NCBI GenBank assembly: GCA_029747585.1
Contig: JAPEVF010000093.1
Location: 51,531-115,530 of the forward strand
DNA length: 64,000 bases
Reading direction: 5' to 3'
Source of the DNA: Pleurotus djamor
Lineage: Eukaryota; Basidiomycota; Agaricomycetes; Agaricales; Pleurotaceae
Shown here one piece after another: positions 43,029-54,888 of the stretch (position 1 is the first letter of the stretch; every line of letters begins with the position of its first letter). Under the pieces are notes generated by a model. It was not told where the DNA came from. It saw nothing but the letters and a program-made list of their open reading frames with translations, and searched no databases. The translations under genes were made by a program, and so were the position numbers.

Positions 43029-46016
43029 CTAGCGAATGGTGCTTTTCCTCTTCTCAGCCTCATACAGAACGGCTTTAGGCCCCCTTTTGGCCATAGCCCA
43101 GAGGAACACAGCGATGATCACAACAAACTGCAACCAAAGCCATATCTCCAAAATCACCCTCGTAAGCCCACTACGGTGGACCTCTTTACGAGGTGTAGGT
43201 GCGGACACAGAGGGCGCCCTTTGATGTTGATGCAACGACAAAGACTGTTGAGTCTGCGATGTTCTTCTTCCGAGGAGTGACGGCGGTAAAATATCATCCG
43301 ATTGTTCCTTCGAAGAACCCGAGATAGCGATAAGGTCACCATCACGATCCTCCTCCTCTTCTCCATATGTTATTCCTTGTCTGTCAACGAGATCTAACTC
43401 AGAGTCATGGGGTTCCTCCGAAAACGAAGCATCGTGAATCCCAAGATCGGATTCCATGAACGTTGGTCCGTCCACACTACCTCCTCCCTCGTTTTGCGTA
43501 TCCATAGTATCCGCAAAGGCTTCCATAAACACGTCAAACGCATTAGCGAGCGTCGACTTCCTGCGTCTGATGCTGCGGACACTACCGCCAGCTGCTTTCC
43601 CTAGTGTAGAAGGAGGAGATCCAAGACCCTTTAACGACTCGCTGAACCGACCGTCTTCCAATTTCTCTGCCCGAGAACGCACGGTTTGGGTCATTCGCCT
43701 GTAGCGTAAGGAGTGTTTACTCCCTTTGTTAGGATCCGGCAGTAGGACATCATCCTTAAACGTGGAAGAATCTTGCGTTGGCTCGTCGCTAACGTTATCG
43801 TAATCTTGCTTGGGCATAGACGGTTCAGTGCTTCTAGGCATACTGCCAGGGAGCATGGGAGTTTGAGGGTCTTCAAAGGAATGGTTCTTTCTAGGGAGGA
43901 TGAAATTCCGCGAAGGCAAGGATGCGGATATTGGCGTAGGCGAGAGATTGAGTGTGCTTGAGCGTATATGAGACATAGAAGTCGAGGGTGAGGGCGAGTG
44001 CATAGGCGTCGTAGCTGGCGAACTCATGAAACTCAGGTCGTATAAGCTCGTCGTCCGAAGGTGGTGATTCACTGAAGTCTTGCCACTGCTAGACTGACTC
44101 GAGGCGATCGCACCCGCAGAGTCAAAGGTGATCCCTAACCCACCCAACTCAGCTTCAAGAGTAGGTGTGGCGTTGATATCAACGTCGAATTCCCCGTGCC
44201 CCTTCGTCGTTGGGGTTTCCAAGTTGATGGGATTGAGAGTCGGCGAAGAATCATCCACAACAGGTGGGTCAAATAACCCAACAACACTCTTCCGAGTCTT
44301 GTGCGAGGCGGGTAGCACGCCCACCGTCTTCGAGACCCTCCTCCCAAGTGATTCCCTCGATGTGATACGTTTCCGAAGCGAGCCGCGTCGACTAGGCGTA
44401 CCTCGCTCGCTAAGGCTCCCAAATGACTTATGGCTAGACCGTACGGTTGACTGATCAAAGTCCCCTTCAGGCGCATCATAGAAGGGTTGATCCTCAATCG
44501 TCCTACGCCAACTTCTAAACCTCATAACACCTCGTCCAGACCCAACCTCACCATCCCCATCAACGTACTCTCCCAGATCTCCCACTTCGTCCGCATCCGC
44601 ATCCCCTTCATCGAAATACAACGCAGTTTCTCCATCTTCACCGCCCCATCTCAATTCTCCCTCCCCACCAAGTCTTTCATAGACTTTACTCATATTCTCC
44701 GTCTCCTGCTGAACAGCCTGCAACTTCTCAGTTGTCTCAGCCTGTTGTGCCATTATCCTCGCATTGGTCTCTTCAAGTTCGGTGATTTTCGTCAGCAGCT
44801 GGGATATCAGAGCGGGATTGGGTCGGGAAGGGGAAGAGAAGTTAGTCGTAGTGGATCCGGAAGGGGTCGTGAAGTCAAGTTCGTTGAACGACGGTGGGGG
44901 AGTGGACGCAGAATCTTCATCGTCACTCTCCCGTAAGCGTTCTCCGATCACTTCAGAGCGTGAAGGGGCAAGTTGTTCAAGAAGAGCACCACTATTTCTC
45001 CCTTTCGGGAACCTAAACCCAGATGGAGGAGCGAAATCTCTTCTTTCAACAAAGACATTATTGTCACTGCCACTTCCATCCGACGATACTGCCCTCCTTC
45101 TGACTGCGCGTTCCTTCTGCCTCTCCTTCCTCCTCCAGATAGCCTCCACATTCTCGCCCAGCTTGGCCTTCTCTTCTAATGCCTCCCCCCTCGCCTGAGT
45201 TTCTTCCAACTCTTCTCTAAGGACTTGGATCTCTCTTTCAAGCCGCTTCAATGCACGACGGCCAGATAGATCGGACTGTGCAGATTCTGTTTCCAGTTTC
45301 TCAATCTTTGAGAGAAGCTCGGCGTTTTGGTCTGCTAAAAGTGCGATGTCATTGGGGGACATGGAGATGCGGCGAGTATGGCGGAAGCGATGTTTTGACC
45401 GAGGTGGGGATATGGAAGGGATGTACATTGCAGGAGACGAATGCTGAGTTTGAGGGGGCGATGAGGAAGATGAATCTTGGTTGAGTGAGGCATTCGAGAG
45501 CACGGGGGATGGGAGAGAAGTGGAAGATACTGTTGGCGAGTTTGGAATTCGAGCCAATAGTGCTTGGTGTTTAGATTTGAGGGAAACATTGTTCTCGTAG
45601 AGTGTCTTGCAAACAGCAGACGTCACATTCAATTCTAGATACCAATAGATCATTACTTCAGTATTTACAGTCGCCGTGATGAGCACAATGTACTTACCAG
45701 TTTCTCGCTCCTTAATTAGCCCATCGGCTTTGACAAGGAGCTCTGTCAGCTCTTCTCGAGACTTTTCATTGAACCAGTCGCCTTTGTCTCCATCGGTATC
45801 CCAGTCATCATAACGAATGGGACTGAGGGTCTGGCCAGCAGCATCTTTAGAAGTGGCCGAAGCGGCCGACTCGACTCTTTTGGACATATGGCTCTCAGGA
45901 AACCCAAGCGAAGACGCGTACGGCGGCGGCGGCGTCTGCAACTTCATTGAAACCGAGCGACGAACATTTCCGGGTGGGCGCGGTCTCGGGGTGGCTGGCA
46001 CGTCGTTGGACAACAT
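43029..46016 (-). CDS. Coiled-coil protein with C-terminal membrane segment, 974 aa
   Basis: Exons 46016-45698 and 45634-43029 (2925 nt). The 63 nt intron is in frame without stops, so an unspliced reading is also open, but it has a good GTAAGT donor and TAG acceptor. The N-terminus is Pro/Ser-rich. Residues about 80-130 and 210-270 (QNAELLSKIEKLETESAQ, LEREIQVLREELEETQAR) and about 380-430 (LLTKITELEETNARIMAQ) are coiled coils. The middle is charged and Ser-rich. The end has a hydrophobic helix (LEIWLWLQFVVIIAVFLWAM) with a basic tail. This is a tail-anchored, long rod-like protein facing the cytosol or nucleoplasm, as expected of tethers or of nuclear-envelope and spindle-pole factors. I do not recognise an orthologue. 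Confidence 0.82.
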   Translation of the reverse strand: MLSNDVPATPRPRPPGNVRRSVSMKLQTPPPPYASSLGFPESHMSKRVESAASATSKDAAGQTLSPIRYDDWDTDGDKGDWFNEKSREELTELLVKADGLIKERETGKYIVLITATVNTEVMIYWYLELNVTSAVCKTLYENNVSLKSKHQALLARIPNSPTVSSTSLPSPVLSNASLNQDSSSSSPPQTQHSSPAMYIPSISPPRSKHRFRHTRRISMSPNDIALLADQNAELLSKIEKLETESAQSDLSGRRALKRLEREIQVLREELEETQARGEALEEKAKLGENVEAIWRRKERQKERAVRRRAVSSDGSGSDNNVFVERRDFAPPSGFRFPKGRNSGALLEQLAPSRSEVIGERLRESDDEDSASTPPPSFNELDFTTPSGSTTTNFSSPSRPNPALISQLLTKITELEETNARIMAQQAETTEKLQAVQQETENMSKVYERLGGEGELRWGGEDGETALYFDEGDADADEVGDLGEYVDGDGEVGSGRGVMRFRSWRRTIEDQPFYDAPEGDFDQSTVRSSHKSFGSLSERGTPSRRGSLRKRITSRESLGRRVSKTVGVLPASHKTRKSVVGLFDPPVVDDSSPTLNPINLETPTTKGHGEFDVDINATPTLEAELGGLGITFDSAGAIASSQSSSGKTSVNHHLRTTSLYDLSFMSSPATTPMHSPSPSTSMSHIRSSTLNLSPTPISASLPSRNFILPRKNHSFEDPQTPMLPGSMPRSTEPSMPKQDYDNVSDEPTQDSSTFKDDVLLPDPNKGSKHSLRYRRMTQTVRSRAEKLEDGRFSESLKGLGSPPSTLGKAAGGSVRSIRRRKSTLANAFDVFMEAFADTMDTQNEGGGSVDGPTFMESDLGIHDASFSEEPHDSELDLVDRQGITYGEEEEDRDGDLIAISGSSKEQSDDILPPSLLGRRTSQTQQSLSLHQHQRAPSVSAPTPRKEVHRSGLTRVILEIWLWLQFVVIIAVFLWAMAKRGPKAVLYEAEKRKSTIR

Positions 46017-48388
46017 CGTACGAGAGTTGAGATGGCTCAGAATTCAGATGCAAGCAAGATGCAAGTCCGTAGTAAGCGTGTAGCACAGCGTCACTAGGCC
46101 GTTTCTAGTATTAGGATCGTAGTATGTGTCGCAAAGGAAGCCAGGGCGACTTCCTTGTGTAGTCAAGTGTGCACGCCGTCGACGGTAGGGAGGAGAGACC
46201 GAGCAGTCTGAGTACTAGTGGTAACACGTGTGACACATGTGACATGTGACGGGCGCTCGACGGGCGCGTAAAAGTTCTGAATCCAGAATTGTTCGACAAT
46301 TCTGATAGAATTTGGTAGAATTGTGAGTTGTTACATTTCCAACCATTTCCGTTCGTCCCCTTCTAGATACGTGGGTCTCATTCTCGACCGCCGCAAGTCA
46401 CTCGGATCAAAGATCTGGTCGATGGAATGTTCTTCCTCTACAAATGGACTCAATGGAAAGGTGTCGAAGAGGTTGTATCAAGTCGTAGAATCCGCCAGAA
46501 CATACATAAACCCAAACAATTGAGTTAGTAGAGAAAGGTTGTTGGATGTGTTCGCAGCGCTTGTTATAAATACCTCAAAGTCCAACATATGTGAGTGGGC
46601 TACGGGATAGTATCGTCGAACCGAATTCAGGCATGTTTTTGAGNAAAAAAAGGCCAAGGCCCCTGTGTAAAATCTCGACGAAATTTATCACAAAATCACA
46701 AGTCCCTCAAAGCCCCTGGATGTCATACAGGGGCTCACACTGGTGACTTCTTTTACCACTGTGAGGACGGATGGGTATGTTGGTTTGGCCTGCATACGGA
46801 CTCCAAAACCATGCACATTCAAGTATCCCAGATTCGAGCTTCAGCTTCAGCTTCCACTGAAGATCTGACTCCCCACGTTTCCAAATGGGAACAGGCTCAC
46901 ACGACCAAAAGGTCCACAACGCATCAAAAATGTTTCTCTGAAACCACGACAACATCACATACAGCCAAATGCTACGTTTCCTGCGAGGGCCACGAACTTA
47001 TGTATGCAAGGCAGTTGTCAACCTTTGCTCAATCTATCTCTGCACGATGAATGGCCTATCCAAGTCTAACAATCCGAAGGATTTCGAGATCCATCATCGT
47101 CCGAGTCTCTCCTCTGACGAGACCTTGCAAAGTACATACAAGCTGCTCTTGGTACCTGCGCCGCCGGCACTACTTTCTTGAAGAACTCCTTATTACAAAC
47201 CTTCCGGCTACATATCGCAATCGCAGTCAGACGAGTCTTCGCTTGATCCTCCCCATCACAACATAATTACCGAGCCTCTACTTACGACTCACTACTGCCA
47301 CCACGAGCTCAGCCTTTCCCGTGCTGCTACCGGAGCGGAGCACGGACGCCGGCAGGGGAGCAATTGTAGATGGTACAGAAATCGAAAGCCAGACGGCGAA
47401 GTAAAAATAGTGCATATAACTGGTAACACTCTTTCTTCCCGTCCACCACCATCCCTACACTCCGAGTCCCAATTTCAGCACTTCCTCATTTTCTCATCGG
47501 GAGTTCTGGGTGACCGGTTCACTATCAATTACTCCTACGCCGCGTCAAGTCCAGTACTTTCGCGAAGAACGAAAGGAGTACCTGAGAAGCTTAAGCGAGG
47601 CGGTGAACGCGATGAACATGCCTGGATTTCAAGTCAAAGTCCTTCCTGTCTGTACTCCGACAAAAGTATCGAACGCTGCACGTGTTTTCACGAAATATAT
47701 GCGCTCGAGTTTCCTTCTTTAGATGTCCTATGAAGGTCGTTGGCAGTGCGTGCGGCGTAGCTGAAGTACCCAAGGCTGCCGACTGGCCCCATGCATTGGA
47801 TTTGACCTCCGTGTCCATGAACGGATCTCGTAATTGGGCGATTTCGCGATTTCGAGGTCGAGTCACCGTATCACCCATGCGCTAGGTTGAACGGAACCCT
47901 CTGTGCTCTCGCTAAGTCGCTTGTCTCCGCTCTCTGAATGCAGCCGTTGAATGATTCGGTGGAGGAAGTGGCATGAAGATATGTGAATAAGCACACTAAC
48001 CGTACCCACCCTAGGCTTAGAGTACGTTTCGCGAAGCTACAACGGCCTGACCTGCGATTCTGGAGACTGAGTCCAACGTGGAAGATTGTCCCTGAGGAAA
48101 ATCACCCATTTTCGGCCAAAACTTGCGGAAAATACAAGATCTATATAATCTTGCCGTTTCATACCATTTTCCGGGGTCCTTCCCCGACACGGACAGCATG
48201 TGGGGGGATAATCGTGGGAAGGAGGTCCATGGACATGTGGAAATATTGAATCTCGGTGAGTCTGGATGGAGAGTAAGGACGCAAAGATCTAGGCCACTCG
48301 CCATTTTCCACTATAAACACTTTTCCTTTTCCCTGGCGTCCTCTTCCTTCCTCTTCTCATCACCATCTTGGCCTGTAACTCATCTCCC
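46017..48388. other. 2.4 kb gene-free stretch, divergent promoters
   Basis: The largest stretch without a gene in the window, between divergent coiled-coil (-) and TPA1 (+) genes. Frames such as + 47410-47733 and - 46707-46958 match no family. Two neighbouring hairpins at 46711-46765 are listed separately. The right end has a C/T-rich leader ahead of TPA1. Confidence 0.45.
46711..46765. repeat. Two adjacent hairpin-forming inverted repeats
   Basis: The first hairpin has perfect 8 bp arms, AGCCCCTG (46711-46718) and CAGGGGCT (46728-46735), with a 9-base loop. The second follows at once, with 11 bp arms at 46734-46744 and 46755-46765 (one mismatch) and a 10-base loop. No promoter, gene or transposase is visible nearby. 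Function unknown. Confidence 0.6.
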
Positions 48389-50793
48389 ATGGCAAAAGTC
48401 CGTCACGAGCGGTCTACGTCCCCAACCCGTCAAGATGCAAATACTTCCTTGGTCAAAAGGCTAAAAACGACCCATGTATCCCCCAAACCATCTCCAGCAG
48501 ACCACGCAGACGCCTTCTACACAGGGCTCCTCGACCATAACAACGTACAGCGTCTCCATGGTGAATACAACGAGAGCCAGCCCTTCAAGCACGCTATCGT
48601 CGAAAAACTGTTCCAGGACGATCTACTCCGAAAAGTAAAGGACGAATGCCTCAGCGAACTCAACTTTACAGAGAAGGAAACGGATATTTACAAAGTTCGT
48701 AGCCCTCGATCACGCGGGGAGGACGACCGCACTAACCCATTATCGAATCGGCCAGGTCAACCAAACCGGCGATCTAGCATCTCTTAACTACCTCACTCCC
48801 GAGCAAATATCCCTCTTGCCCAATTTGCTTGAACTCCGGAATGCTCTATACTCGTCGACGTTCCGTGCGTTCCTCCGCACGGTCACCGGCTGCGGTCCGC
48901 TCTCCGGCACAAAACAAGACATGTCCGTCAACTCGTATACCAAAGGCTGCCACCTTCTTAATCACGACGACGTTATCGGCACACGACGCGTCTCTTATAT
49001 CCTCTACATGCCCCTCCCACACTATCAATTTTGGCAGAAAGACTGGGGAGGAGCGCTCGAACTTTACCCAGCAGTACTCAACTCCGATGGCAACATGGAA
49101 CCCGAATCGATACCCAGCAAAACGGTGCCCCCGAGTTGGAACCAGTTCATCTTCTTCGAAGTCCAGCCTGGACGAAGTTTCCATTCGGTGGAAGAAGTGG
49201 TTGTCGGCGGCAAGGGCGAGGATGGCCGGGAGCGACTGAGCATCAGCGGATGGTTCCATGCGGCGCAGGAAGGTGAAGAAGGATACACGGCGGAAACGGC
49301 GCATCAAGAAGTTAAAAGCTCACGAGAACAACTGGTGAGCCGCCCGAGAAAGCTAAAAACTCTGTTCGATAACATAATCATTTGCAACAGACCTCCACGC
49401 AAACGATCTTCAAATCATACCCTGAATCCGTACCGCCACCCATCCCCAACGAAGAACTTCTGCCCGAGCACGTTTCTTTCTTGTCTGAATTCCTAAACCC
49501 CGTTTACCTGCAACCTCGAACGATGGCTGCGCTCGCAGCTCGATTTGTCGAAGAATCGTCTCTTGAGCTCCACCACTTTCTGTCGAATGACCTGGCGATG
49601 ACTCTGGAACCTCGACTACGAGATTTGGATGCCAAGGATGGTCTGGGCGTGAGCCGTGCGGGTCGCATCCCCCCACATACTGCAGGGACCTATATCGAGC
49701 CTAGCAAGTCAATAACTCAATCTTTACCACCACCAACTCCGTCCGAAACCATGCCTTCACCTTCTGCGTGGACAATCAAAGGTCCTCCCCATAAATGGCG
49801 CTATTGCACGCTCCGACCCCGCGATGGTCCGGCTGAAGTCGTTTCTCCCCGCGCTGCATTAACTTCATCCGATGAAGTCATGCGAAGTCTACAAGATGAA
49901 TTATTCACCTCTCCTGCTTTCCGCGCCTGGCTATCGATCGTGTCTAAACTCCTACCCTTGAGATACTCCGTCGAAGCACGAAGGTTCCGTCCTGGATTAG
50001 ATTACACGCTCGCCACTAGTGAAGATAGCGAAGCCCGTCTAGACGTCTCCCTTGGCCTTACCCCCGACATTCAAGACGTCGAAGACTCGCACATTGGCAA
50101 CAGAGAAGGCGTGAGAGGATGGCAAGCTGCTGAGTGGGGCGGTTGGGAGGTTAGTTTATCTTTTCCACCGCCTATTACATCATCTTCGCAGGGAAAGCTT
50201 ATGTTAATCCGTCATTGTCACNTTTTTTCTTTTATTGAATCTAGTGTTATATGGCACCTCATGATGAAGAGGACGATCCGGCTGTCTATCGATCGGGTTC
50301 GCACAAAAAGAAGGATGGGGCGACGACGACAGCGGCGCACACGGTTAACTCTAAATCCTCTCCGGGTCCGGATGGGAAGCCCTCGAAAAACGGATCCGAC
50401 CACTCGCACCCACATTCGAACGGTAGTGGGAGCAACGGGACGAATGGGACGAACGGCACCCACGCGACGAATGGGAGCGCGAGCAACGGGAAAAGCAAGA
50501 GTCAGTCACCTGCCCGTTCTGAAGGTAGAAAAACGGCTTCGCCGCCACCTCCACTGCCACATGTACTGGATCAAGACGACAATATGTCTGGTGAAGAGGA
50601 CGCAGAGGAGGAGAGTACGCTGCTCACTGTGCAACCTGGATTTAATCGTTTGCTGTTGGTCCTCCGTGACGAACGAGTTATGCGGTTTGTTAAATACGTC
50701 AGTGCTGCTGCTGAGGGATCGCGCTGGGATGTATGTGGAGAATACGAAGTTGGGATGGTTCAAGAAGATGATGACGAGGAAGACGACTCATAG
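48389..50793 (+). CDS. TPA1: Tpa1/OGFOD1-type prolyl hydroxylase of ribosomal protein uS12, 730 aa
   Basis: Exons 48389-48694, 48756-49334, 49391-50149, 50245-50793 (2193 nt). The first 2-oxoglutarate/Fe(II) dioxygenase domain has the HDD triad start at about 172-174 in CHLLNHDDVIGTR, the distal His at about 245 (GRSFHSVEEV), and the 2-oxoglutarate-binding Arg at about 262 in RLSISGWFH. The second, non-catalytic double-stranded beta-helix domain extends from about 300 to the end, interrupted by a low-complexity insert (SKSSPGPDGKPSK, then Asn/Gly/Thr-rich) before LLTVQPGFNRLLLVLRDERV. Tpa1/Ofd1/OGFOD1 hydroxylates a proline of Rps23 (uS12) and affects translation accuracy; in fission yeast it also controls sterol-regulated transcription. 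The tail is acidic. Confidence 0.94.
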
Positions 50794-51046
50794 CATTCGA
50801 ACAACAACGACGCCGCCCTTCGCCTTGGGTGTAAACTCTTGGATACTACATAGCTTTGCTTGTTACCATATACATGTTGTGCTACGTGCGACTGCGAACC
50901 GACGAATGTATTTCTCTTCTCATTTCCATAACCGTTCGAGTAAGCCCACACCGATTTACCCAGTGTTGGTCACTCAGACACGCCGCACTGGCCAAGGTCG
51001 CAGAAGGATTCTATGCACGGGGCGTACCAAAAATAAGGACATGGGG
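50794..51046. other. Short convergent 3' region TPA1 / NOP13
   Basis: 253 bp between two stop codons on opposite strands, with no other feature seen. Confidence 0.5.
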
Positions 51047-52847
51047 CTAGAATACAATCTTCTTGCCCTGGCTGGGCAATATAGCAGCTGACTCGCGCTT
51101 TGCAAGGGCAAGGGCAGCACCAGGCTTCGGTCGTATACGCTCCCTTTTACCAGGCTTTCCAGACTTCCAGGGCTTCTCCGTCTCCGTACGTGCTCGTTTC
51201 GCCGGGACTTCGTCTTCCTGGGGAGTCTGATCATTCTGCTTTTCATCGTAACCTCCACCACCTTCACCGGCATCCTCTTCGTCGGCACGGTGCTGTCTTT
51301 TTCCACCGGGGGTTCTCCTCGTATCTTCGGCGTTCGGTCTCATTCGGTCTCGCTTACCATGTTGTTGGTGGGTCCCTTTGGAGGGGGATCGGTGAGACTG
51401 ACCCTTGGCATGGGAACCAGCACCCCCACCTCGTCGGACAGCTTCAGCAGAAGCGTACTCGACGACCAGGTCTCGACCGTCCATGTGATGGTTTTTCTGG
51501 TTGATGAGAGCACTCGTGGCATTCTCAATGGAAGTAAAGTCGACGAATGCGAACCTAAAATGGAGAAAAATGCATGTCAGTTATTTTTGCTTGCAGGGAT
51601 AGAAAAAAGACGGTCCAATGACAGCGCAATGGACGATGGTCCAGCAAGCAAAATGAAGAAGTGACCGAGGACCTAGAGGGTCAGAAGGAAAAACGCACCC
51701 TTTACAGAGGCCGCTATCTTCGAATGTACCCATGCGGACTTTGCGAATCCATTGTCCATTGGACGATGCCTCGCCACTAGCCGCCTGGCTACCCTTCGTT
51801 TTCTTCTCGTCTTCGTTCTGGTCCTGGTCCAGAGCGGCGCCGCTATCATCGCCATCGGTATCCCCAGGGCGTTTTTTACCCTTGACATCTTTCACGCGCG
51901 TTCTATGGGCCTCTAGAAACGCTCGTAGACTGGTATCGGTGGTCTCGAACCCTAAGTTGCCGAAAAATAATGTGGGGGCAGGGGGTTGCTTTTGGGCACG
52001 TAATATTCGCTGGGCTGACTTTGAGAGGCTCTGGGGGGTTTTGGGTTTTGAGGTGGAGGGGTCTNGAGGGTAGGGTCGCGTTTTCGGCTCCTGGGATGGC
52101 TGGTCGACCGGCAAAGTCGTCGCCTAGATCGGGGGAGAAGTTAATTTTGTTGGGGGAAGGGTTGATGCAAAGATTTTTACCGTCTTTGATCAAAAGTTTT
52201 CGTCCAGTCAGAGGGTGTTCTGATAGACCAATGGCGGCCAGTTTGGCCTCTGGTGTGGCAAAGTCAACATAGGCAAATCTGTCATTATTGTTTCAGACAT
52301 CGGACCGCACGGGTTCGCAGAAGGGTGTCATAGAGGTAAGATACATGTATTAGTTCATCGTATGGGTCACAGGTTGATATTTTACGAACCCACGATTCTC
52401 GCCTTTCATTCCAGGACCATTGGGTTTCTTCGTAGGCATATTTATACGAGTAACATCTCCCCCAACTGCAGCGAAGAATCTTTTGAGATCATCCTGAGTG
52501 GTTTTGAAGGATAGGTTGCCAACCCAGACAGAGTTTTGCCTCTTCGCAGGTTCGGATGCAGAGCTAGGTTTCTGCTTTTTGGAAAGACTGGGGGTAGCCT
52601 CTTGCTTCGCCGCAAGCTTCTCTTTCTTCTTCTGTTTACGTTTCTCAGCATGAGATAGAGCTATGACTTCTGGAGATGGGGAGTCGGATTCAGAGCCAGA
52701 TTCAGATTCGGAGCTGGAGGAGTCAGAGTCTCGGTCCCTGGTTTGGTTGGCCCGTTCAGATAGCTTGCGCTTTCCTAATGAAGACGATGAGGAAGCAGAA
52801 GACGTAGAAGTAGAGGATTCAGAGTCTGACGAGCTCGAGCTTGACAT
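51047..52847 (-). CDS. NOP13: Nucleolar RNA-binding protein Nop13 type, two RRMs, about 514 aa
   Basis: Exons 52847-52390, 52278-51699, 51554-51047. The N-terminus is Ser/Glu/Asp-rich, then a Lys-rich stretch. RRM1 begins SVWVGNLSFKTTQDDLKRFF (RNP2), with RNP1 split by the first intron (ENRG/FAYVDF). RRM2 begins TLFFGNLGFETTDTSLRAFL, has an acidic insertion, and its RNP1 is split at the equivalent place (GLCKG/FAFVDF). The tail is Arg/Lys/Gly-rich, typical of nucleolar proteins. The role is pre-rRNA binding in ribosome assembly. The N at 52065 must be dropped: removing it links ATLPS to DPSTSKPKTPQ and makes the total 1545 nt, divisible by three. Both RRMs carry an intron at the same point of RNP1. 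Confidence 0.88.
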
Positions 52848-53594
52848 GATTACAGACTTTGCAGTCGATGGCTTGACGAAATTCGTCGATCACGGAAGCG
52901 CCCATAAAATCACGTCCCCCTGATTGAAGCCCTTTGGGGCCTCCTTTTTTCGATCCAAACTTGATCCAAACCGAGCGTAATCAGGCTGATGCTGCATGTT
53001 GTAGGCGACCGATGTTGCGGATTTATGAGTTGAACCCGTTACCTGGCGTCGCGAAATTTATCATGGGTAGAAGTTCGCGAGCAACCTGTTGTTGTTCGCC
53101 GACGCTGTTTTGACGCCTCCCCTCAACATCAACTCACCGGACAACCCGAAGGCGAGCAGCGCCTTGGCGCTCTCCAAGACTACGAACAAAATGGGACGGT
53201 TGTCCTGCACTTTGACGTCAGCTCGAGCCGGGAAAGAGTCGACTCATATTATTATTTTTCTCCGAGGTCGTATGATGAATCATGATTAGCGATAGATCCG
53301 TACCATGTTCCCATTTTGTCGGGGTATCGGAATATAGCCTGAGCTTACGAGTTTGCCTTTCAATAAATTGACAAAAAGAACAGCAGNAAAAAAGACAAGG
53401 ATAACGATGTGAACTTGGGGTAATTATGTGTGGAAAGTACTTGGGTCCTTGGCCTTGGTGCTGACAGGTTTTTGAAAACAATGGAAGGAGAGATTTCCCG
53501 AAGTGGGACGACCTGCGACATGCCGAATGATCCGCGCCATTTTGCCAGGTTTAGTCATCGCTTTCTCGCGCACCCCTCCTTCCTCCTCCCACCA
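52848..53594. other. Divergent promoter region NOP13 / membrane protein
   Basis: 747 bp between divergent start codons. Leader-like C/T-rich sequence lies just ahead of the plus-strand ATG. One N near 53386. No gene was seen. Confidence 0.45.
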
Positions 53595-54888
53595 ATGACA
53601 CGACCATATCCTGCTCGGTAAGCCTCCTCCTGTACTTGTACCACCACCATCCTAGGCTCACCGTTTCCCNGTTCACGTCTTTCATGACTCTCCACGCCGA
53701 TTTGAAAATTCGTCGAAATAACNTGCCTCGTGGTCACTACAGATCTGCTTCTTTGGCCATCACCCTCTTTGGTTCGATAGCCAACTTCATCCTCGCTGTA
53801 CAGCTCGTTGCGGCGTACAAGGCCCTGAAATGGGAGCCAGAATCGGAATGGGAGAGCTCGGGATGGCGGATTAATGGTGTCAAGATAGTACTCGGCTTAT
53901 TGTCCAGCTACTTCGCCGCAACCGCCGCAATCTGTGGGTTAGGCTTTTGGGGGACTTTGAAGGCGAGTAAATNCTCCGTCCTCGAGAGCGATTTNGCTTG
54001 CGTTGTCGTTGCGCTCGTTGGACCGCTCCCAAAAATGTCGCTAACCCTACTCTTTGCCTACAGAACAAGTCCGCATACGTGCGGCTGTACCGCGATTACT
54101 CCATCGCCGATTTTTCTTTCTGCACATTCTTTACTCTCATTGGAACATACACCGCTTTTCGACCATTCGTCAGAACGGGCGTGTGTGAGGAGCTCTCTCG
54201 NCAACCAGAGCTCATGCGAGACATGGCCGAAATGGGTCTGAATCTAGAAAACTGCGAGCTCTGGTTCGAGAGAGCTGTCCTCATCGCCGATGCCATCATG
54301 TTCGTGACCATCATCATCCGGGTAAGCATCTTGGACACACTCCTATCATCCAGGGCTTTCATAACTAATTTTCCTCACCACCAGTTGCACTTCTTGATAG
54401 CGATTTCCAACTTTTATTCACACCTGTCGCGTTACCATCAGCGGTCATGCAGCTTACCCACTCACTGTCACTCTCTGCCTCATTCTCATTCCCATGGTCA
54501 CTCCCATAGTCGCTCGAGGTCGCAGGAGAGCCAACGCATCTTGTTGCTTCCGGCTTCTGCCTATCCCCTGTCAATCGACACTTCCATTGCGTCTTCGTCG
54601 TCATCAGGCAGCAACGCAGCTCCAGCAGAATCACCCCTCGTCTACGCTCCTATCCCACTTTCCATGTTGTCGCCACAACAAGCCCAAGAACTGCGCTCCA
54701 CAGCAGCAGAGGCTTGGGTNACTCGTCCGGAGTCTGAAGAAAGACCAAGGGGCCATAGACATCGACATTCGCACCATCAGCACCACGCCTCCACTGACTC
54801 AAGCAGAGGTCAGGGCTCCGGACGAATCAGTCTACCCATCCAAGAGAACGAGCCCTTGTTACCCAAATACAATGACCTCAAGCTATAG
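53595..54888 (+). CDS. Four-helix membrane protein with His-rich cytosolic tail, 334 aa
   Basis: Exons 53595-53617, 53743-53962, 54064-54321, 54385-54888 (1005 nt). Predicted membrane helices are ASLAITLFGSIANFILAVQL, IVLGLLSSYFAATAAICGLG, FSFCTFFTLIGTYTAF and ADAIMFVTIIIRLHFLIAI. A conserved-looking loop YVRLYRDYSIAD lies between helices 2 and 3. The C-terminal ~150 residues are disordered and His/Ser-rich (HSHSHGHSHSRSRS, GHRHRHSHHQHH) and end in ENEPLLPKYNDLKL, resembling an acidic dileucine (EPLL) sorting signal. The second intron keeps the frame only if it uses a GC donor (AAG/GCGAGT) at 53963. No named family is recognised; the four-helix layout with short loops resembles fungal tetraspan-like or SUR7-like proteins but lacks their motifs. 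Confidence 0.75.
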
